From positions 53,485 to 117,484 of the forward strand of contig NZ_STGF01000025.1 in the NCBI RefSeq assembly GCF_005222705.1: DNA of 64,000 nucleotides. The letters are read 5' to 3'. The notes beneath the pieces are model-generated. The model was not told the DNA's origin, ran no database searches, and saw nothing but the letters and a program-made list of their open reading frames with translations. Origin of the DNA: Paenibacillus sp. SY21-1 (GTDB taxonomy: Bacteria > Bacillota > Bacilli > Paenibacillales > Paenibacillaceae). Each line of letters starts with the position of its first letter. Positions within the stretch are counted from its first letter, which is position 1. The translations under genes were made by a program, and so were the position numbers. Positions 35,022 to 44,802 of the stretch are shown piece after piece.

Positions 35022-38000
35022 ATGGTTTTTACAGAAGGGGTTCTTTTAAAGGAAATGATGAACGGCGCCTCAATGGAAGTCGGTACCTTCTTACATATAG
35101 CAATAGGACTGACGGAGTCGGTGCATCATGCTCATAAGCGAAATGAACGATGTGGAAATTTGAATCCGGCGAATATTCGAATTCAGTCCAATCGGGAAGT
35201 CGTTATTCTCACAGATCCGCAACTGAACGATTACACCTATATGTCTCCCGAACAAACGGGCAGAATCAATTATATCCCAGATGGGCGCAGCGATTTGTAT
35301 GCCCTGGGTATGCTCTATTATGAAATGCTGTCAGGCCGTCTGCCGTTTCATGCACACAGTGCGGAAGAATGGATACATGCGCACCTTGCTGTTGTACCGA
35401 AGCCGCTGCGCGAATGGCGTTCAGATCTGAGCGACTCGCTTGAGGCCGTTATTATGAAGCTGTTGTCGAAGGATCCGGAGGCGCGCTATCAGAGTGCTTA
35501 TGGTTTATTAAGTGATATGAAGCGGTGCGCTTTATTGCTGGAAGAAAAGGGAGAAGTGACCTCTTTCGAGATCGCCCGTGCAGATGAGGCCAGCCGGTTT
35601 CGGCTTCCTCAAACTCTCTTTGGACGTGAAAGGGAAGAAGCAGCTCTAAGAGATGCTTTCGAACAGGCTAAAACGGGTGCATCCTCGTTCGTTTTCATCA
35701 GCGGAAGTGCAGGCAGTGGCAAGACGGTACTCGTCCGGGCGCTTCAGATGGTCGTTAGAAGGGATGGAGGCCGGTTCATTAGTGGCAAATGCGATATGAT
35801 GAATCGCGACATTCCGTTCTCCTCCTTGCTGGAAGCTTTGCGAAGCCTCATCCAACAATTTTGGAGCGAATCGCCGGATCGAGTAGCGGAGCTGAAGAAG
35901 CAATTAACAAAGGCTTTAGGCCAGGGAGCAGCTGTTATTGTACAGCTTTTACCGGAAGCTGCTGAGCTGTTCGATGTCATTCCAGCGATAGAACCGCTGC
36001 AGCCTGCGGAGGCTGCGATTCGCTTTAACCGGTTAGTACCCATATTCATCAAGGTTTTTGCGGATCAGCAGCATCCCTTAATTATATTCCTGGATGATCT
36101 GCAATGGGCCGATCCTGCTACGATAGATGTTCTTCGTACCATTGTACACGATCAGGCACGGCCTGGCTTACTAGTAATCAGCGCGTTTCGGGAGGAATCC
36201 GCTCCAGGCTGGAAGAAAAACGAAGGAAATAAAGTGGATGCGGCAGCATGGATGGCGGAGTCGCTTGCCTTGCACGATGAATCACAATTATCTGTCCATC
36301 ATATCCATCTTGAGGCGCTGTCCTATATCGAAGTGAGACAATTCGTATCCGATGTTCTGGATGAGAATTCAGCCCGTATTCGCGCGCTCGCGGAGGTGTT
36401 ATACCACCGAGCAGGCGGCAATCCCCTATACTTGAATCGTCTGCTAGACAAGCTATATCGGGAGAATAAGATTTATTATGATGAGGTAGAAGCGTCATGG
36501 GCGTGGAATCCATCTGTCATTATGGAAATCCCTGAGGATCCTGACATTGTCCACTTGATTGAGACTCGTATTCGTATGCTATCCCCTGCCAAAATCGAGC
36601 TGTTAGCGATAGGTGCCGCTATCGGACATCGTTTCTGTTCATTAACGATCTCATTAGTAAGCGGATACCCTCTGCTGCAAGTACGCAGACTTCTGCATGC
36701 TATAGAGGAAGAGGGGCTAATCTGTCGAGAACATGAGAGTGATTCGTCAGACGATGTGGAACGTTATCGATTTTTGCATGACCGTATTCAACAGGCAGCT
36801 TACATGACCATGTCTGAATCAAACAAAACGAGCTTACATCTGACCATTGGCCGGGTGATACGCGATGATTTATCCAATGAAGGTGGATTTACGATTTTTG
36901 ATCGGGTACACCACTTGAATTTGGGTAGTGAGAAGATAGAGGATGACGCAGAGAAAAGAGAGCTTGCTGAATGTAACTATGAGGCGGGATCGAAATCCAA
37001 GGCATCAACCGCGTTTACGTCTGCCCTTCACTTCTATGAGATCGCTTTACGTCTGTCTAATGGCGATTGGAGGAATACAGCTTCCCTTGATTACCGTATC
37101 ATGCTGGAGATAACCGAATGTGAATACATGTGTGGTCATACGGATCGTGCGGAGGAACTACTGGCGGACTTAATGTCTTGTACAACGAACGTGGTTGAAC
37201 GTTCTCATATTTATTTGATCCGTATTGCCATGTATTCGTATTTGAAGAAGGATGAAATAGCTGTCCGTATTGGGCAGCAGGCGTTGGCAGAACTGGGCTG
37301 GCAGTTTCCAAGCAAGCCTTCCAAAGCATTAGTGATAAAGGAAATCCTGCTCACCCAGAGCGCATTGTTCAATAAGGCTAACGATATTCCTCATTTACCG
37401 ATTAATCGTGATCCGCGCTATAAAGCATTGTCAGATTTGGTCATGGCGATTTCGCTTCCTGCCTATGTATTAAGTATTGAGCAGTCGGCTGTATTATTCT
37501 CAAGATTTGTACGATATGGTCTAAAGCATGGAAGCAATGAGGCGTTCTCCTTTATGCTTGCCAGCTACGGGATGGTTATTTATAAAATATCGGGTTTCCG
37601 TACGGGGACTCAATATGTAGCTCAGGCATCCCGTCTAGCCTCTTCCTTTGATAGCGCAGACCTGCAAAGCCGATTGTATTATCTGAAAGGTCTTGTCGGA
37701 ATTATCAACCCGGATGAAGGAATCAGGCAGTTTGAGAAATCGATCCAGGCTGGGATGGAATCGGCTAATCTAACCTATGTTGGAATTGCGATGATGACGA
37801 CGATAACCAACTTCACCGAGAATTTGCATTCATTAGCTGCACGGCTACAAGAGTATGAAGTGACTTCACAGCAGCTTGTGGACGGCGTCACACGTAACAT
37901 TTTCCGAAGGGCACAATGGTATATCGCACAAATGCAAGATGGGGCTGGAGATAACGATGACCATGTTACGCCATTACTGAATGAGCCATTCAAGGATTTT

Positions 38001-39383
38001 GTGAATAACGAAGTCTATTACACGTGCACCTGTAACCTGGAAATTGCTTATCTCTTCGGTCGGTACCGTGAAGCTCTTGAATGGGCCCATAGAGGGGAGA
38101 GGAATACATTCCTCCAGACGCGGCCGCATGTTCGTAAACAAAGGATGTACCATTCCTTGACGCTTGCTGCTATGTATTCGGAAGTGACACCTAACGAGCA
38201 GAAGAAGATACGGATGAAGCTGCGTAAGCACTTGCGTGCCATGAGGCGATGGTCTGGCTATAGCGGCAAGGCTTCGTCTACTTATTTGCTGTTATCCGCT
38301 GAACGCTATCGGATGGAGGGCAATAGAGTCGATGCCGCACAATTATACGAAGAGGCCATTCGGGCAGCTCGCCACGCAGGAGAGGGGCTCATGGAGGCTA
38401 TTTCTTGTGAACGGGCCGCTGTATTCTATAGGCAGATGGAGAGCTTGAGCGGTGCGGAGGCACTTATGGCTGATGCTTGCGACGCTTATTCAAGATGGGG
38501 CGCTACGGCCAAGGCAGCGCAACTGAGAGCTAGCCATCCAGGGTTAATAGCAGCTGCGAATGAGGGAGTGGGGGAAGACAAGCCAGCCACAGAGCAGCAT
38601 GGCGCAATCGACATCAGGTCTGAAGCTATGTCTTGGCGTACTGCGGACAATCGGCAATTCAAGCAGCAGCCGGAATGGATGGAATCAGTAGACAATTGTC
38701 ATACCATGGATCAATTCCTGGCGCTTGCTATCCGTTATTCTGGTGCGGAAAGCGGATGTATTGTGGGTAGCGGTAGTGAAGGAGAGATTTGCGCCATTGA
38801 AAAGGAAGGCTCGTTGAGCGATCACAGGGGAGCTTCGTATGGTGAGTCGATTGTCAGATATGTTCTGAAAACAGGAGAGTCGGTCATACTTGTGGATGCT
38901 TTGCACAGCTCTTATTCCGCTGATCCTTCGATTAGTAGCAGGCAGTCCCAATCCGTACTGTGTATGCCTGTTCTTTTCACAAGCGAACGAACGCCCTTCG
39001 CGCTTTACTTGGAGAACAGTCTCATAGCCGGCGTTTTCACTCCGGATACGCGGACCATGCTGGAGCAAATGATTGCCCGAATGATGTATGTGACATCGTT
39101 GAATGAATCACGCGGCCAGAGTGATTCACCAATTGTTTCGTCAGATAACCCGTCATCCACCCCTGCGAAAGCCTCACAGCTGGCATTCGAATCACTCACG
39201 AATCGTGAAACAGAGATCTTGTACGCGCTGACAGATGGATTGTCGAACAAAGAGATTGCCTATCGATTCGGGTTAACAGAAGGAACCGTCAAAAGTTATA
39301 TTCATAACGTATACGGCAAACTGGGAGTGAAACGAAGGAGTCAGGCAATTGCCCGCGCCAAGGAGTTGGAGCTCATTAATTAG
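35022..39383 (+). CDS. Pseudokinase - AAA ATPase - GAF - LuxR giant regulator
   Basis: 1453 residues. About 1-175: remnant of a Ser/Thr kinase C-lobe (YMSPEQTGRINYIPDGRSDLYALG) without an N-lobe; the catalytic HRD is replaced (CGNLNPANI) and DFG is TDP, so it cannot be an active kinase. About 200-480: AAA_16 ATPase, Walker A GSAGSGKT (228-235) and Walker B IIFLDDLQWA. Then about 700 residues of helical TPR-like repeats, a GAF-like domain (about 1230-1370) and a LuxR helix-turn-helix (NRETEILYALTDGLSNKEIA). GGAGAGAG precedes the ATG. It lies 107 bp upstream of a GLUG/SLH surface-protein gene, which it may control. Confidence 0.88.
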   Translation: MVFTEGVLLKEMMNGASMEVGTFLHIAIGLTESVHHAHKRNERCGNLNPANIRIQSNREVVILTDPQLNDYTYMSPEQTGRINYIPDGRSDLYALGMLYYEMLSGRLPFHAHSAEEWIHAHLAVVPKPLREWRSDLSDSLEAVIMKLLSKDPEARYQSAYGLLSDMKRCALLLEEKGEVTSFEIARADEASRFRLPQTLFGREREEAALRDAFEQAKTGASSFVFISGSAGSGKTVLVRALQMVVRRDGGRFISGKCDMMNRDIPFSSLLEALRSLIQQFWSESPDRVAELKKQLTKALGQGAAVIVQLLPEAAELFDVIPAIEPLQPAEAAIRFNRLVPIFIKVFADQQHPLIIFLDDLQWADPATIDVLRTIVHDQARPGLLVISAFREESAPGWKKNEGNKVDAAAWMAESLALHDESQLSVHHIHLEALSYIEVRQFVSDVLDENSARIRALAEVLYHRAGGNPLYLNRLLDKLYRENKIYYDEVEASWAWNPSVIMEIPEDPDIVHLIETRIRMLSPAKIELLAIGAAIGHRFCSLTISLVSGYPLLQVRRLLHAIEEEGLICREHESDSSDDVERYRFLHDRIQQAAYMTMSESNKTSLHLTIGRVIRDDLSNEGGFTIFDRVHHLNLGSEKIEDDAEKRELAECNYEAGSKSKASTAFTSALHFYEIALRLSNGDWRNTASLDYRIMLEITECEYMCGHTDRAEELLADLMSCTTNVVERSHIYLIRIAMYSYLKKDEIAVRIGQQALAELGWQFPSKPSKALVIKEILLTQSALFNKANDIPHLPINRDPRYKALSDLVMAISLPAYVLSIEQSAVLFSRFVRYGLKHGSNEAFSFMLASYGMVIYKISGFRTGTQYVAQASRLASSFDSADLQSRLYYLKGLVGIINPDEGIRQFEKSIQAGMESANLTYVGIAMMTTITNFTENLHSLAARLQEYEVTSQQLVDGVTRNIFRRAQWYIAQMQDGAGDNDDHVTPLLNEPFKDFVNNEVYYTCTCNLEIAYLFGRYREALEWAHRGERNTFLQTRPHVRKQRMYHSLTLAAMYSEVTPNEQKKIRMKLRKHLRAMRRWSGYSGKASSTYLLLSAERYRMEGNRVDAAQLYEEAIRAARHAGEGLMEAISCERAAVFYRQMESLSGAEALMADACDAYSRWGATAKAAQLRASHPGLIAAANEGVGEDKPATEQHGAIDIRSEAMSWRTADNRQFKQQPEWMESVDNCHTMDQFLALAIRYSGAESGCIVGSGSEGEICAIEKEGSLSDHRGASYGESIVRYVLKTGESVILVDALHSSYSADPSISSRQSQSVLCMPVLFTSERTPFALYLENSLIAGVFTPDTRTMLEQMIARMMYVTSLNESRGQSDSPIVSSDNPSSTPAKASQLAFESLTNRETEILYALTDGLSNKEIAYRFGLTEGTVKSYIHNVYGKLGVKRRSQAIARAKELELIN

Positions 39384-39490
39384 ACTTTTTTCTACAATAT
39401 TTGCGAGACACTAACTTTGGTTAGTGTTTTTTTTTATGGCTTGAGGCCTATACTTAGGCTCGAATTCATTCGTATGGAGGAGAAATCGAC

Positions 39491-42400
39491 ATGGGTACAA
39501 GATTTCAAGCTAGTAAGAAAGTAACGGCGCTCTTTCTCATCATGATGATGGTGATCGGCAGTATGCCGGGATTGCTCACAACAGGAGGAGGGGAGGTTTT
39601 TGCAGCTGATTTTAGCGGTGGTGATGGATCAGTGGAGAACCCCTATATAATTACTTCACCGGAGGAATTAAACGCTATTCGTGATTATCCGGACAAGCAT
39701 TATCAACTGGCAAATCATATTGACCTGACAGAGTTTCTTGAGGAGGGCAATGGCCTTGGCGGTAGTACGTCTTGGCATCCAATCGATAATTTCTCAGGGT
39801 CATTGGACGGTGCCGGGCATATCATTACAGGATTGAAAATAGATCTTTCTTTTAATTCTCTTATTGGACTTTTTGGTTTTATAACGGCTACTGGCTCTGT
39901 TACGGCAATTGGTCTGGAAGATATCAGTATAACAGGGTTGGATCTTGTTGGTGGTATAGCAGGAAGGTTAGATGGGAAGATCTCTAACAGCTATACAACA
40001 GGTACCGTATCGGGAACGGGTTATGTAGGAGGATTGGCTGGACAAGCTGTTAGCAATTCGTCGATTAAAAACAGCTATTCGATGGCTGCCACTTCGGGGA
40101 ATTATGGTGTGGGTGGAATAGCTGGGAGTAAGCATCAAGAGGTTATCATTGAAAATACGTATGCTACAGGACACGTAACAGGAATTTGGTATCCCGGCGG
40201 AATAGTAGGTGAAATAGGTGGTGGATCTAACCTAATTATAAATAACTACTATGACCAAATCACAACAGGAGTCTATAGTGGCGCAGGGAATGGAAAAAGT
40301 ACAGAAGAAATGCAGCTCCAAACTACATTTGCAGGTTGGGATTTCGATCAGATTTGGTTTATTCCACCTCATCAATATCCTCAATTAAGAATATTTGCTC
40401 ATGCTGAACCTGTGGCTTCCCCAGATCCCGCAGGTGGATCTGTCGCGGTAGGTTCAGAGGTGACGCTTACGGGTGAGAGAGCGGATATTGAAATCTATTA
40501 CACGACAAACGGCGTGACGCCGACAAGAGCCAGTTCATTATACGATTCAGGCACGCCAATCGTGATCAATGACGATGTCACGATCAAAGCGATGGCGGTG
40601 TATCCGGGAAAATTAGATAGCCCGATTATGAGCAAGAGCTATAGGATTATACGATCAGCAGCCCCATCAACCGTAACGTTGGAGAAAGGGACACAGTATG
40701 GAGCGAAGCTGAATAATGTGACGAGCCTTATGGAATATAAGGTGAATAATGGAGCGTTTCAACGTATTGCAGGCACAAGTGTAGATAATATTCCCGTGCA
40801 ACAGGGAGATAAAATCTATGTTAGATTCCTTGCCGACAATGAGAACCCAGCGTCCTATGCGCAAGAGTTACTGGCAGCTAAGGAACATATCCGCCTAAGA
40901 ACAGCAGCCACGCTGACCTCAACAATCGGAACAGTAAGTGAACTCGGAACAGCTAATGAATCCATAACCGATGTTCCGTACAGTACGAGTTTAGCAGATC
41001 TTCGGAGAGCAATCACGCCAGCGACGAATGCTACGTTTCAGATTTACCGATCGGATGGAACCACGCCAGCTACTGAAGTAGAGACGGGCATAAAAGTCAT
41101 TGTTACCGCTGAGGATGGAGCGACGCAGATTACGTATACTGTGACGATGAGTGCTCTAACGGCAATTACGACGGCAGCGATCAGCGGGGTAGCTGTGCCA
41201 GTCGTGGGCGAAGAGCCAATCCGACGGATAAATGCAAATGAATATACCGCATCCGTCACTTGGTCTCCAGAGGTGGCTTCCCGATATGCACAGGGAGAGA
41301 CTTACACGGCTACGCTGACGATTACACCCAAGAGAGGGTATGGGTTAACGGGAGTGCCTGCGGATTTCTTCACGTTAGCAGGTGCGACTGTTGTAACGAA
41401 TTCAGCCGATTCCGGCGTGGTAACGGCAGTATTCCCGGCAACAGAGCTCATATTTTCCAGTGGTTCGGGAACAAAGACGGACCCTTATCACATTGGAACG
41501 GCGGCTGGGCTTAATAAGGTCAGGGATTTCTTGGGTTCGAGCTTTAAGCTGACAGCGGATATCGATTTGAGCGGCTATGCGGAAGGAGCAGGCTGGGCGC
41601 CAATCGGTTCTGATTGGTACAGTGCGTTTGAAGGAAACTTCGATGGCAATGGTTATACGATTGAGAATTTAACGATAAATGGCACAGGTTCTGATTTTAC
41701 AGGGTTATTCGGCTACATAGAGAGAAGCGCGACGGTCAATAATGTCATTCTGGAAAATATCGATGTAGGCAGCAGTAGAGGCTATGTAGGTGGGCTGGTT
41801 GGAGCGAGCGATGGAAAGATCACAAACAGCGGGGTCGTCACAGGAAGTGTAAGCGGGGGTGACGGCTCATATGCAGGAGGGTTGGTCGGCTATAACTTCG
41901 GCACAATGACCGATAGCTTCTATGAGGGGAATCTGAGCGGAACGGCGGTCGTTGCAGGAGGGTTGGTCGGCTATAACGAGGGTGGTACGATTAGAAATAG
42001 CTTTGCTATTGGAAGCATTAGCGGTCTGTACACAGGTGGGCTTGTAGGATCGAATGGGGGAAATCTATCTCATAGCTACTTCCATGGAAGCGTAAATGGG
42101 AAAAATGTTGCATCGGGATTAGTTGGAGCAAACTCGTTTCGTGTCGATAACAGCTATGCAACGGGTACCGTAACAGGAGAAGGAAGCTTAAGCGGCTTAG
42201 TTGGAATGGGTGACGGTTCGGTAAGCAATAGCTTTTACGAAAGTGAGGCAACCGGACAAACGAGTTTGGGGACGGCACTAACGACAGCGGAGATGAAGAC
42301 GCAAGCCAGCTATACAGATTGGGATTTTGGTCAGATCTGGACAATGGATTCCGCGGTCAATAATGGATATCCTTACTTGCGGAGCTCAGAGCTTCAAGTT

Positions 42401-44443
42401 ACCTATAACGGGAATGGTGAAGCTGATGGAGAATTGCCGATTGCCCAAACCGCTTATGTTCGAGGAGATACGGTTAGCGTTAGTGGAAACACAGGCAACT
42501 TGGTCAAAACAGGGTACACATTCGCGGGATGGAATACATTAGCGGATGGAGCGGGCAAAAACTATTCAGAGGCAGACCGCTTTGCGATTACGGCGAGTAA
42601 GACGTTATTTGCGAAATGGGTCAGCACAAGCGCAACGTTAACCTCTACAATTGGAACCGTAAGCACAGGCGGAACGGCCAATGAAACGCTGACGAACATT
42701 CCTTACGGAACAACGTTGGCCGCATTGAAAGCCGTCATCACCCCTGCAGCTGATGCAACATTTGAGGTGTATGCGGCGAATGGGACTGATCTTGCGACTG
42801 CATTAGCGACAGGCAGCAAGGTTATTGTGACGGCGCAGGATGGAACAACGAAAACGACCTATACGGTTACGATGCAAGCTGGTCCTCCCGAGGGGACGCT
42901 GGCTCAGGGCACCCATGTGGACACCACACGCTTGAATGGCGTGACGGCTGCCATGGAGTACAAAGTAAATAACGGGAGCTACATGACTATTCCAGCGGGA
43001 GCTACATTTGTAGACAACATTCCAGTAGCAGCAGGAGACATTATCTCCGTCCGTACAGCAGCAACGCAGGGTCACATGGCCTCTGTTGTGCAAGAAATAA
43101 CGGTTAGCCAAACGGACATTCGTCCGAGAAGCACAGCATCCACCTTGACCTCGACGATCGGAACCGTAAGCACAGGCGGAACGGCCAATGAAACGCTGAC
43201 GAACGTTTCTTACGGAACAACGTTAGCCTCATTGAAGGCCGCAATCACCCCTGCAGCTGGTGCGACATTCGAGGTGTATGCGGCGAATGGGACTGATCTT
43301 GCGACTGCATTAGTGACAGGCAGCAAGGTCGTTGTTACGGCGCAGGATGGAACAACGAAAACGACCTATACGGTAACCGTACTGGCAGCACCCATCACAC
43401 CAACACCTGTCGTGCCGCCGGCGACACCGTCAACGCCAGCTAAAGTGACATCAACAGACGGCAGCCTAACGATTCCAGTTGGATCACTTGGCGAGGTTAG
43501 TCTGGAAGATCAGTTAACGATTACCGTTCCTGTAGGCGCGGTCAATCAGGAACTGAAATTAACGATTTCAAAATGGCTGGATACGGAAAATGTTCTTATT
43601 CATAAAGAGGTGCTTGCAAGCTCGGTATATGAGGTGTTGAAAAACATTTCGGGTAATTTCATCAAGCCTGTGACGTTAACCTTTACCTTCGATTCGAGTC
43701 ATGTGAAGAGCGGTCAAGGGGTTGCGATCTTCTATTTCGATGAAGAGAAGAAAGAATGGGTAGAAGTGAAAGGCAGTAAGACAAGTGGAAATTCGATTAC
43801 AGTAGAGGTTGATCACTTTACGAAGTTCACGGTGCTTGTTGTAGACCAGGCGACAGGACTTCCTGTGTCTGAGGAAGGGGAGGTAACCCCTGTCAAACCG
43901 GAAATTAGCTTTAGCGACATTGCGGGACATTGGGCTGAAGCAAGCATCAGGCAAGCAGTCAAGGATGGAATCGTAAACGGCTATGATGACGGAACGTTTA
44001 AGCCGGGTAAAACGATAACCCGCGCGGAGTTTACAGTCATGCTGATGAATGCCTTGCAGGTTCAGGAAGCGGGTGCGGAGCTGACCTTCACAGATAAAGC
44101 GGACATCGGGGGTTGGGCAAAGGCTGCGGTAGCACAAGCTGTGCAAGCGGGCATTATTAGCGGCTATAGCGATGGTACCTTCCGGGCGAATGCAAAGATT
44201 ACGCGCGCAGAGATGGCAACGATGATTGCTAATGCTCTAGGTTCATCTACCGAAGCGAATACAACAACAGGCTTTACGGATGATAAAGACATTCCAGCGT
44301 GGGCGAAAGCTAGCGTTGCTTACGTGAAGCAAGCAGGGCTTGTGCAAGGAAAAGGAAATAATGAATTCGCCCCTCAAGATCCTACGACAAGAGCAGAGGC
44401 TGTAACGCTTCTGTTGAACTTGTTGGCGAATAACGGCAAGTAA
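39491..44443 (+). CDS. Giant SLH-anchored surface protein with GLUG repeats
   Basis: 1650 residues, secreted and bound to cell-wall polymer. Signal peptide 1-38 (ends VFAADFSG). GLUG-type repeats at about 120-270 and 740-930; a chitobiase-like YYTTNGVTPT module (about 310-390); three copies of a cadherin-like TSTIGTVS module (about 470, 1045 and 1215), two nearly identical; an InlB-type beta-grasp repeat (about 975-1040); a conserved module with EVDHFTKFTV; and three SLH domains in the last 180 residues (SDIAGHWAEASI; DGTFRANAKITRAEM; FAPQDPTTRAEA). Likely adhesin or surface scaffold. The ribosome site GGAGGAG precedes the start. Confidence 0.9.
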   Translation: MGTRFQASKKVTALFLIMMMVIGSMPGLLTTGGGEVFAADFSGGDGSVENPYIITSPEELNAIRDYPDKHYQLANHIDLTEFLEEGNGLGGSTSWHPIDNFSGSLDGAGHIITGLKIDLSFNSLIGLFGFITATGSVTAIGLEDISITGLDLVGGIAGRLDGKISNSYTTGTVSGTGYVGGLAGQAVSNSSIKNSYSMAATSGNYGVGGIAGSKHQEVIIENTYATGHVTGIWYPGGIVGEIGGGSNLIINNYYDQITTGVYSGAGNGKSTEEMQLQTTFAGWDFDQIWFIPPHQYPQLRIFAHAEPVASPDPAGGSVAVGSEVTLTGERADIEIYYTTNGVTPTRASSLYDSGTPIVINDDVTIKAMAVYPGKLDSPIMSKSYRIIRSAAPSTVTLEKGTQYGAKLNNVTSLMEYKVNNGAFQRIAGTSVDNIPVQQGDKIYVRFLADNENPASYAQELLAAKEHIRLRTAATLTSTIGTVSELGTANESITDVPYSTSLADLRRAITPATNATFQIYRSDGTTPATEVETGIKVIVTAEDGATQITYTVTMSALTAITTAAISGVAVPVVGEEPIRRINANEYTASVTWSPEVASRYAQGETYTATLTITPKRGYGLTGVPADFFTLAGATVVTNSADSGVVTAVFPATELIFSSGSGTKTDPYHIGTAAGLNKVRDFLGSSFKLTADIDLSGYAEGAGWAPIGSDWYSAFEGNFDGNGYTIENLTINGTGSDFTGLFGYIERSATVNNVILENIDVGSSRGYVGGLVGASDGKITNSGVVTGSVSGGDGSYAGGLVGYNFGTMTDSFYEGNLSGTAVVAGGLVGYNEGGTIRNSFAIGSISGLYTGGLVGSNGGNLSHSYFHGSVNGKNVASGLVGANSFRVDNSYATGTVTGEGSLSGLVGMGDGSVSNSFYESEATGQTSLGTALTTAEMKTQASYTDWDFGQIWTMDSAVNNGYPYLRSSELQVTYNGNGEADGELPIAQTAYVRGDTVSVSGNTGNLVKTGYTFAGWNTLADGAGKNYSEADRFAITASKTLFAKWVSTSATLTSTIGTVSTGGTANETLTNIPYGTTLAALKAVITPAADATFEVYAANGTDLATALATGSKVIVTAQDGTTKTTYTVTMQAGPPEGTLAQGTHVDTTRLNGVTAAMEYKVNNGSYMTIPAGATFVDNIPVAAGDIISVRTAATQGHMASVVQEITVSQTDIRPRSTASTLTSTIGTVSTGGTANETLTNVSYGTTLASLKAAITPAAGATFEVYAANGTDLATALVTGSKVVVTAQDGTTKTTYTVTVLAAPITPTPVVPPATPSTPAKVTSTDGSLTIPVGSLGEVSLEDQLTITVPVGAVNQELKLTISKWLDTENVLIHKEVLASSVYEVLKNISGNFIKPVTLTFTFDSSHVKSGQGVAIFYFDEEKKEWVEVKGSKTSGNSITVEVDHFTKFTVLVVDQATGLPVSEEGEVTPVKPEISFSDIAGHWAEASIRQAVKDGIVNGYDDGTFKPGKTITRAEFTVMLMNALQVQEAGAELTFTDKADIGGWAKAAVAQAVQAGIISGYSDGTFRANAKITRAEMATMIANALGSSTEANTTTGFTDDKDIPAWAKASVAYVKQAGLVQGKGNNEFAPQDPTTRAEAVTLLLNLLANNGK
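42634..42872 (+). repeat. Intragenic repeat, copy 1
   Basis: 239-bp unit repeated at 43141-43379 (507-bp offset) with few differences, encoding the module GTVSTGGTANETLTN. A more diverged third copy lies near 40910-41150. Confidence 0.8.
43141..43379 (+). repeat. Intragenic repeat, copy 2
   Basis: Near-identical to 42634-42872; the low divergence implies recent duplication or gene conversion inside the surface-protein gene. Confidence 0.8.
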
Positions 44444-44543
44444 AGTGAAAATTAACCTATAAATTTGATTAAAACTAAGCGGCTGCCCTACGTGGTGCAG
44501 TGTTGCCCCTGGAATGATCATGAACTACGCGACTTTTCTAGCT

Positions 44544-44567
44544 AAGGCCCCCAATTGGGGGCCTTTC
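44544..44567 (+). terminator. Rho-independent terminator after GLUG/SLH gene
   Basis: Perfect stem AAGGCCCCCAA / TTGGGGGCCTT just before att-like site C. Confidence 0.8.
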
Positions 44568-44620
44568 GATTTCGCTCTATAGATGATATGCTTAACTATC
44601 ACAAATAAGGGCGAAATTAA
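44568..44620. repeat. att-like site C
   Basis: GATTTCGCTCTATAG, then GATGATATGC, then TATCACAAATAAGGGCGAAA (from 44597). The core equals the rlmH end TATCACAAATAG with one change; read in frame it even gives NYHK-stop. GCGAAA-type inverted repeats flank it. It separates the second from the third cassette. The ~180 bp up to the next gene hold no other feature I can support. Confidence 0.75.
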
Positions 44621-44802
44621 TTTGCACCAAAGCTATTGAAATCGGTTATCCAGGACATTTTCTCTTTCCTCTAATCCCTAGAAAAAAATAATAGGTCTAA
44701 AGTAAAAATTACACAGGAAACTCTTGTCTTTATGTCGAAATATTCCCTGAATGCCAGTTGCGAGTGAGAATATATCATAAACAAACAGGAGTGAAATGTA
44801 AA

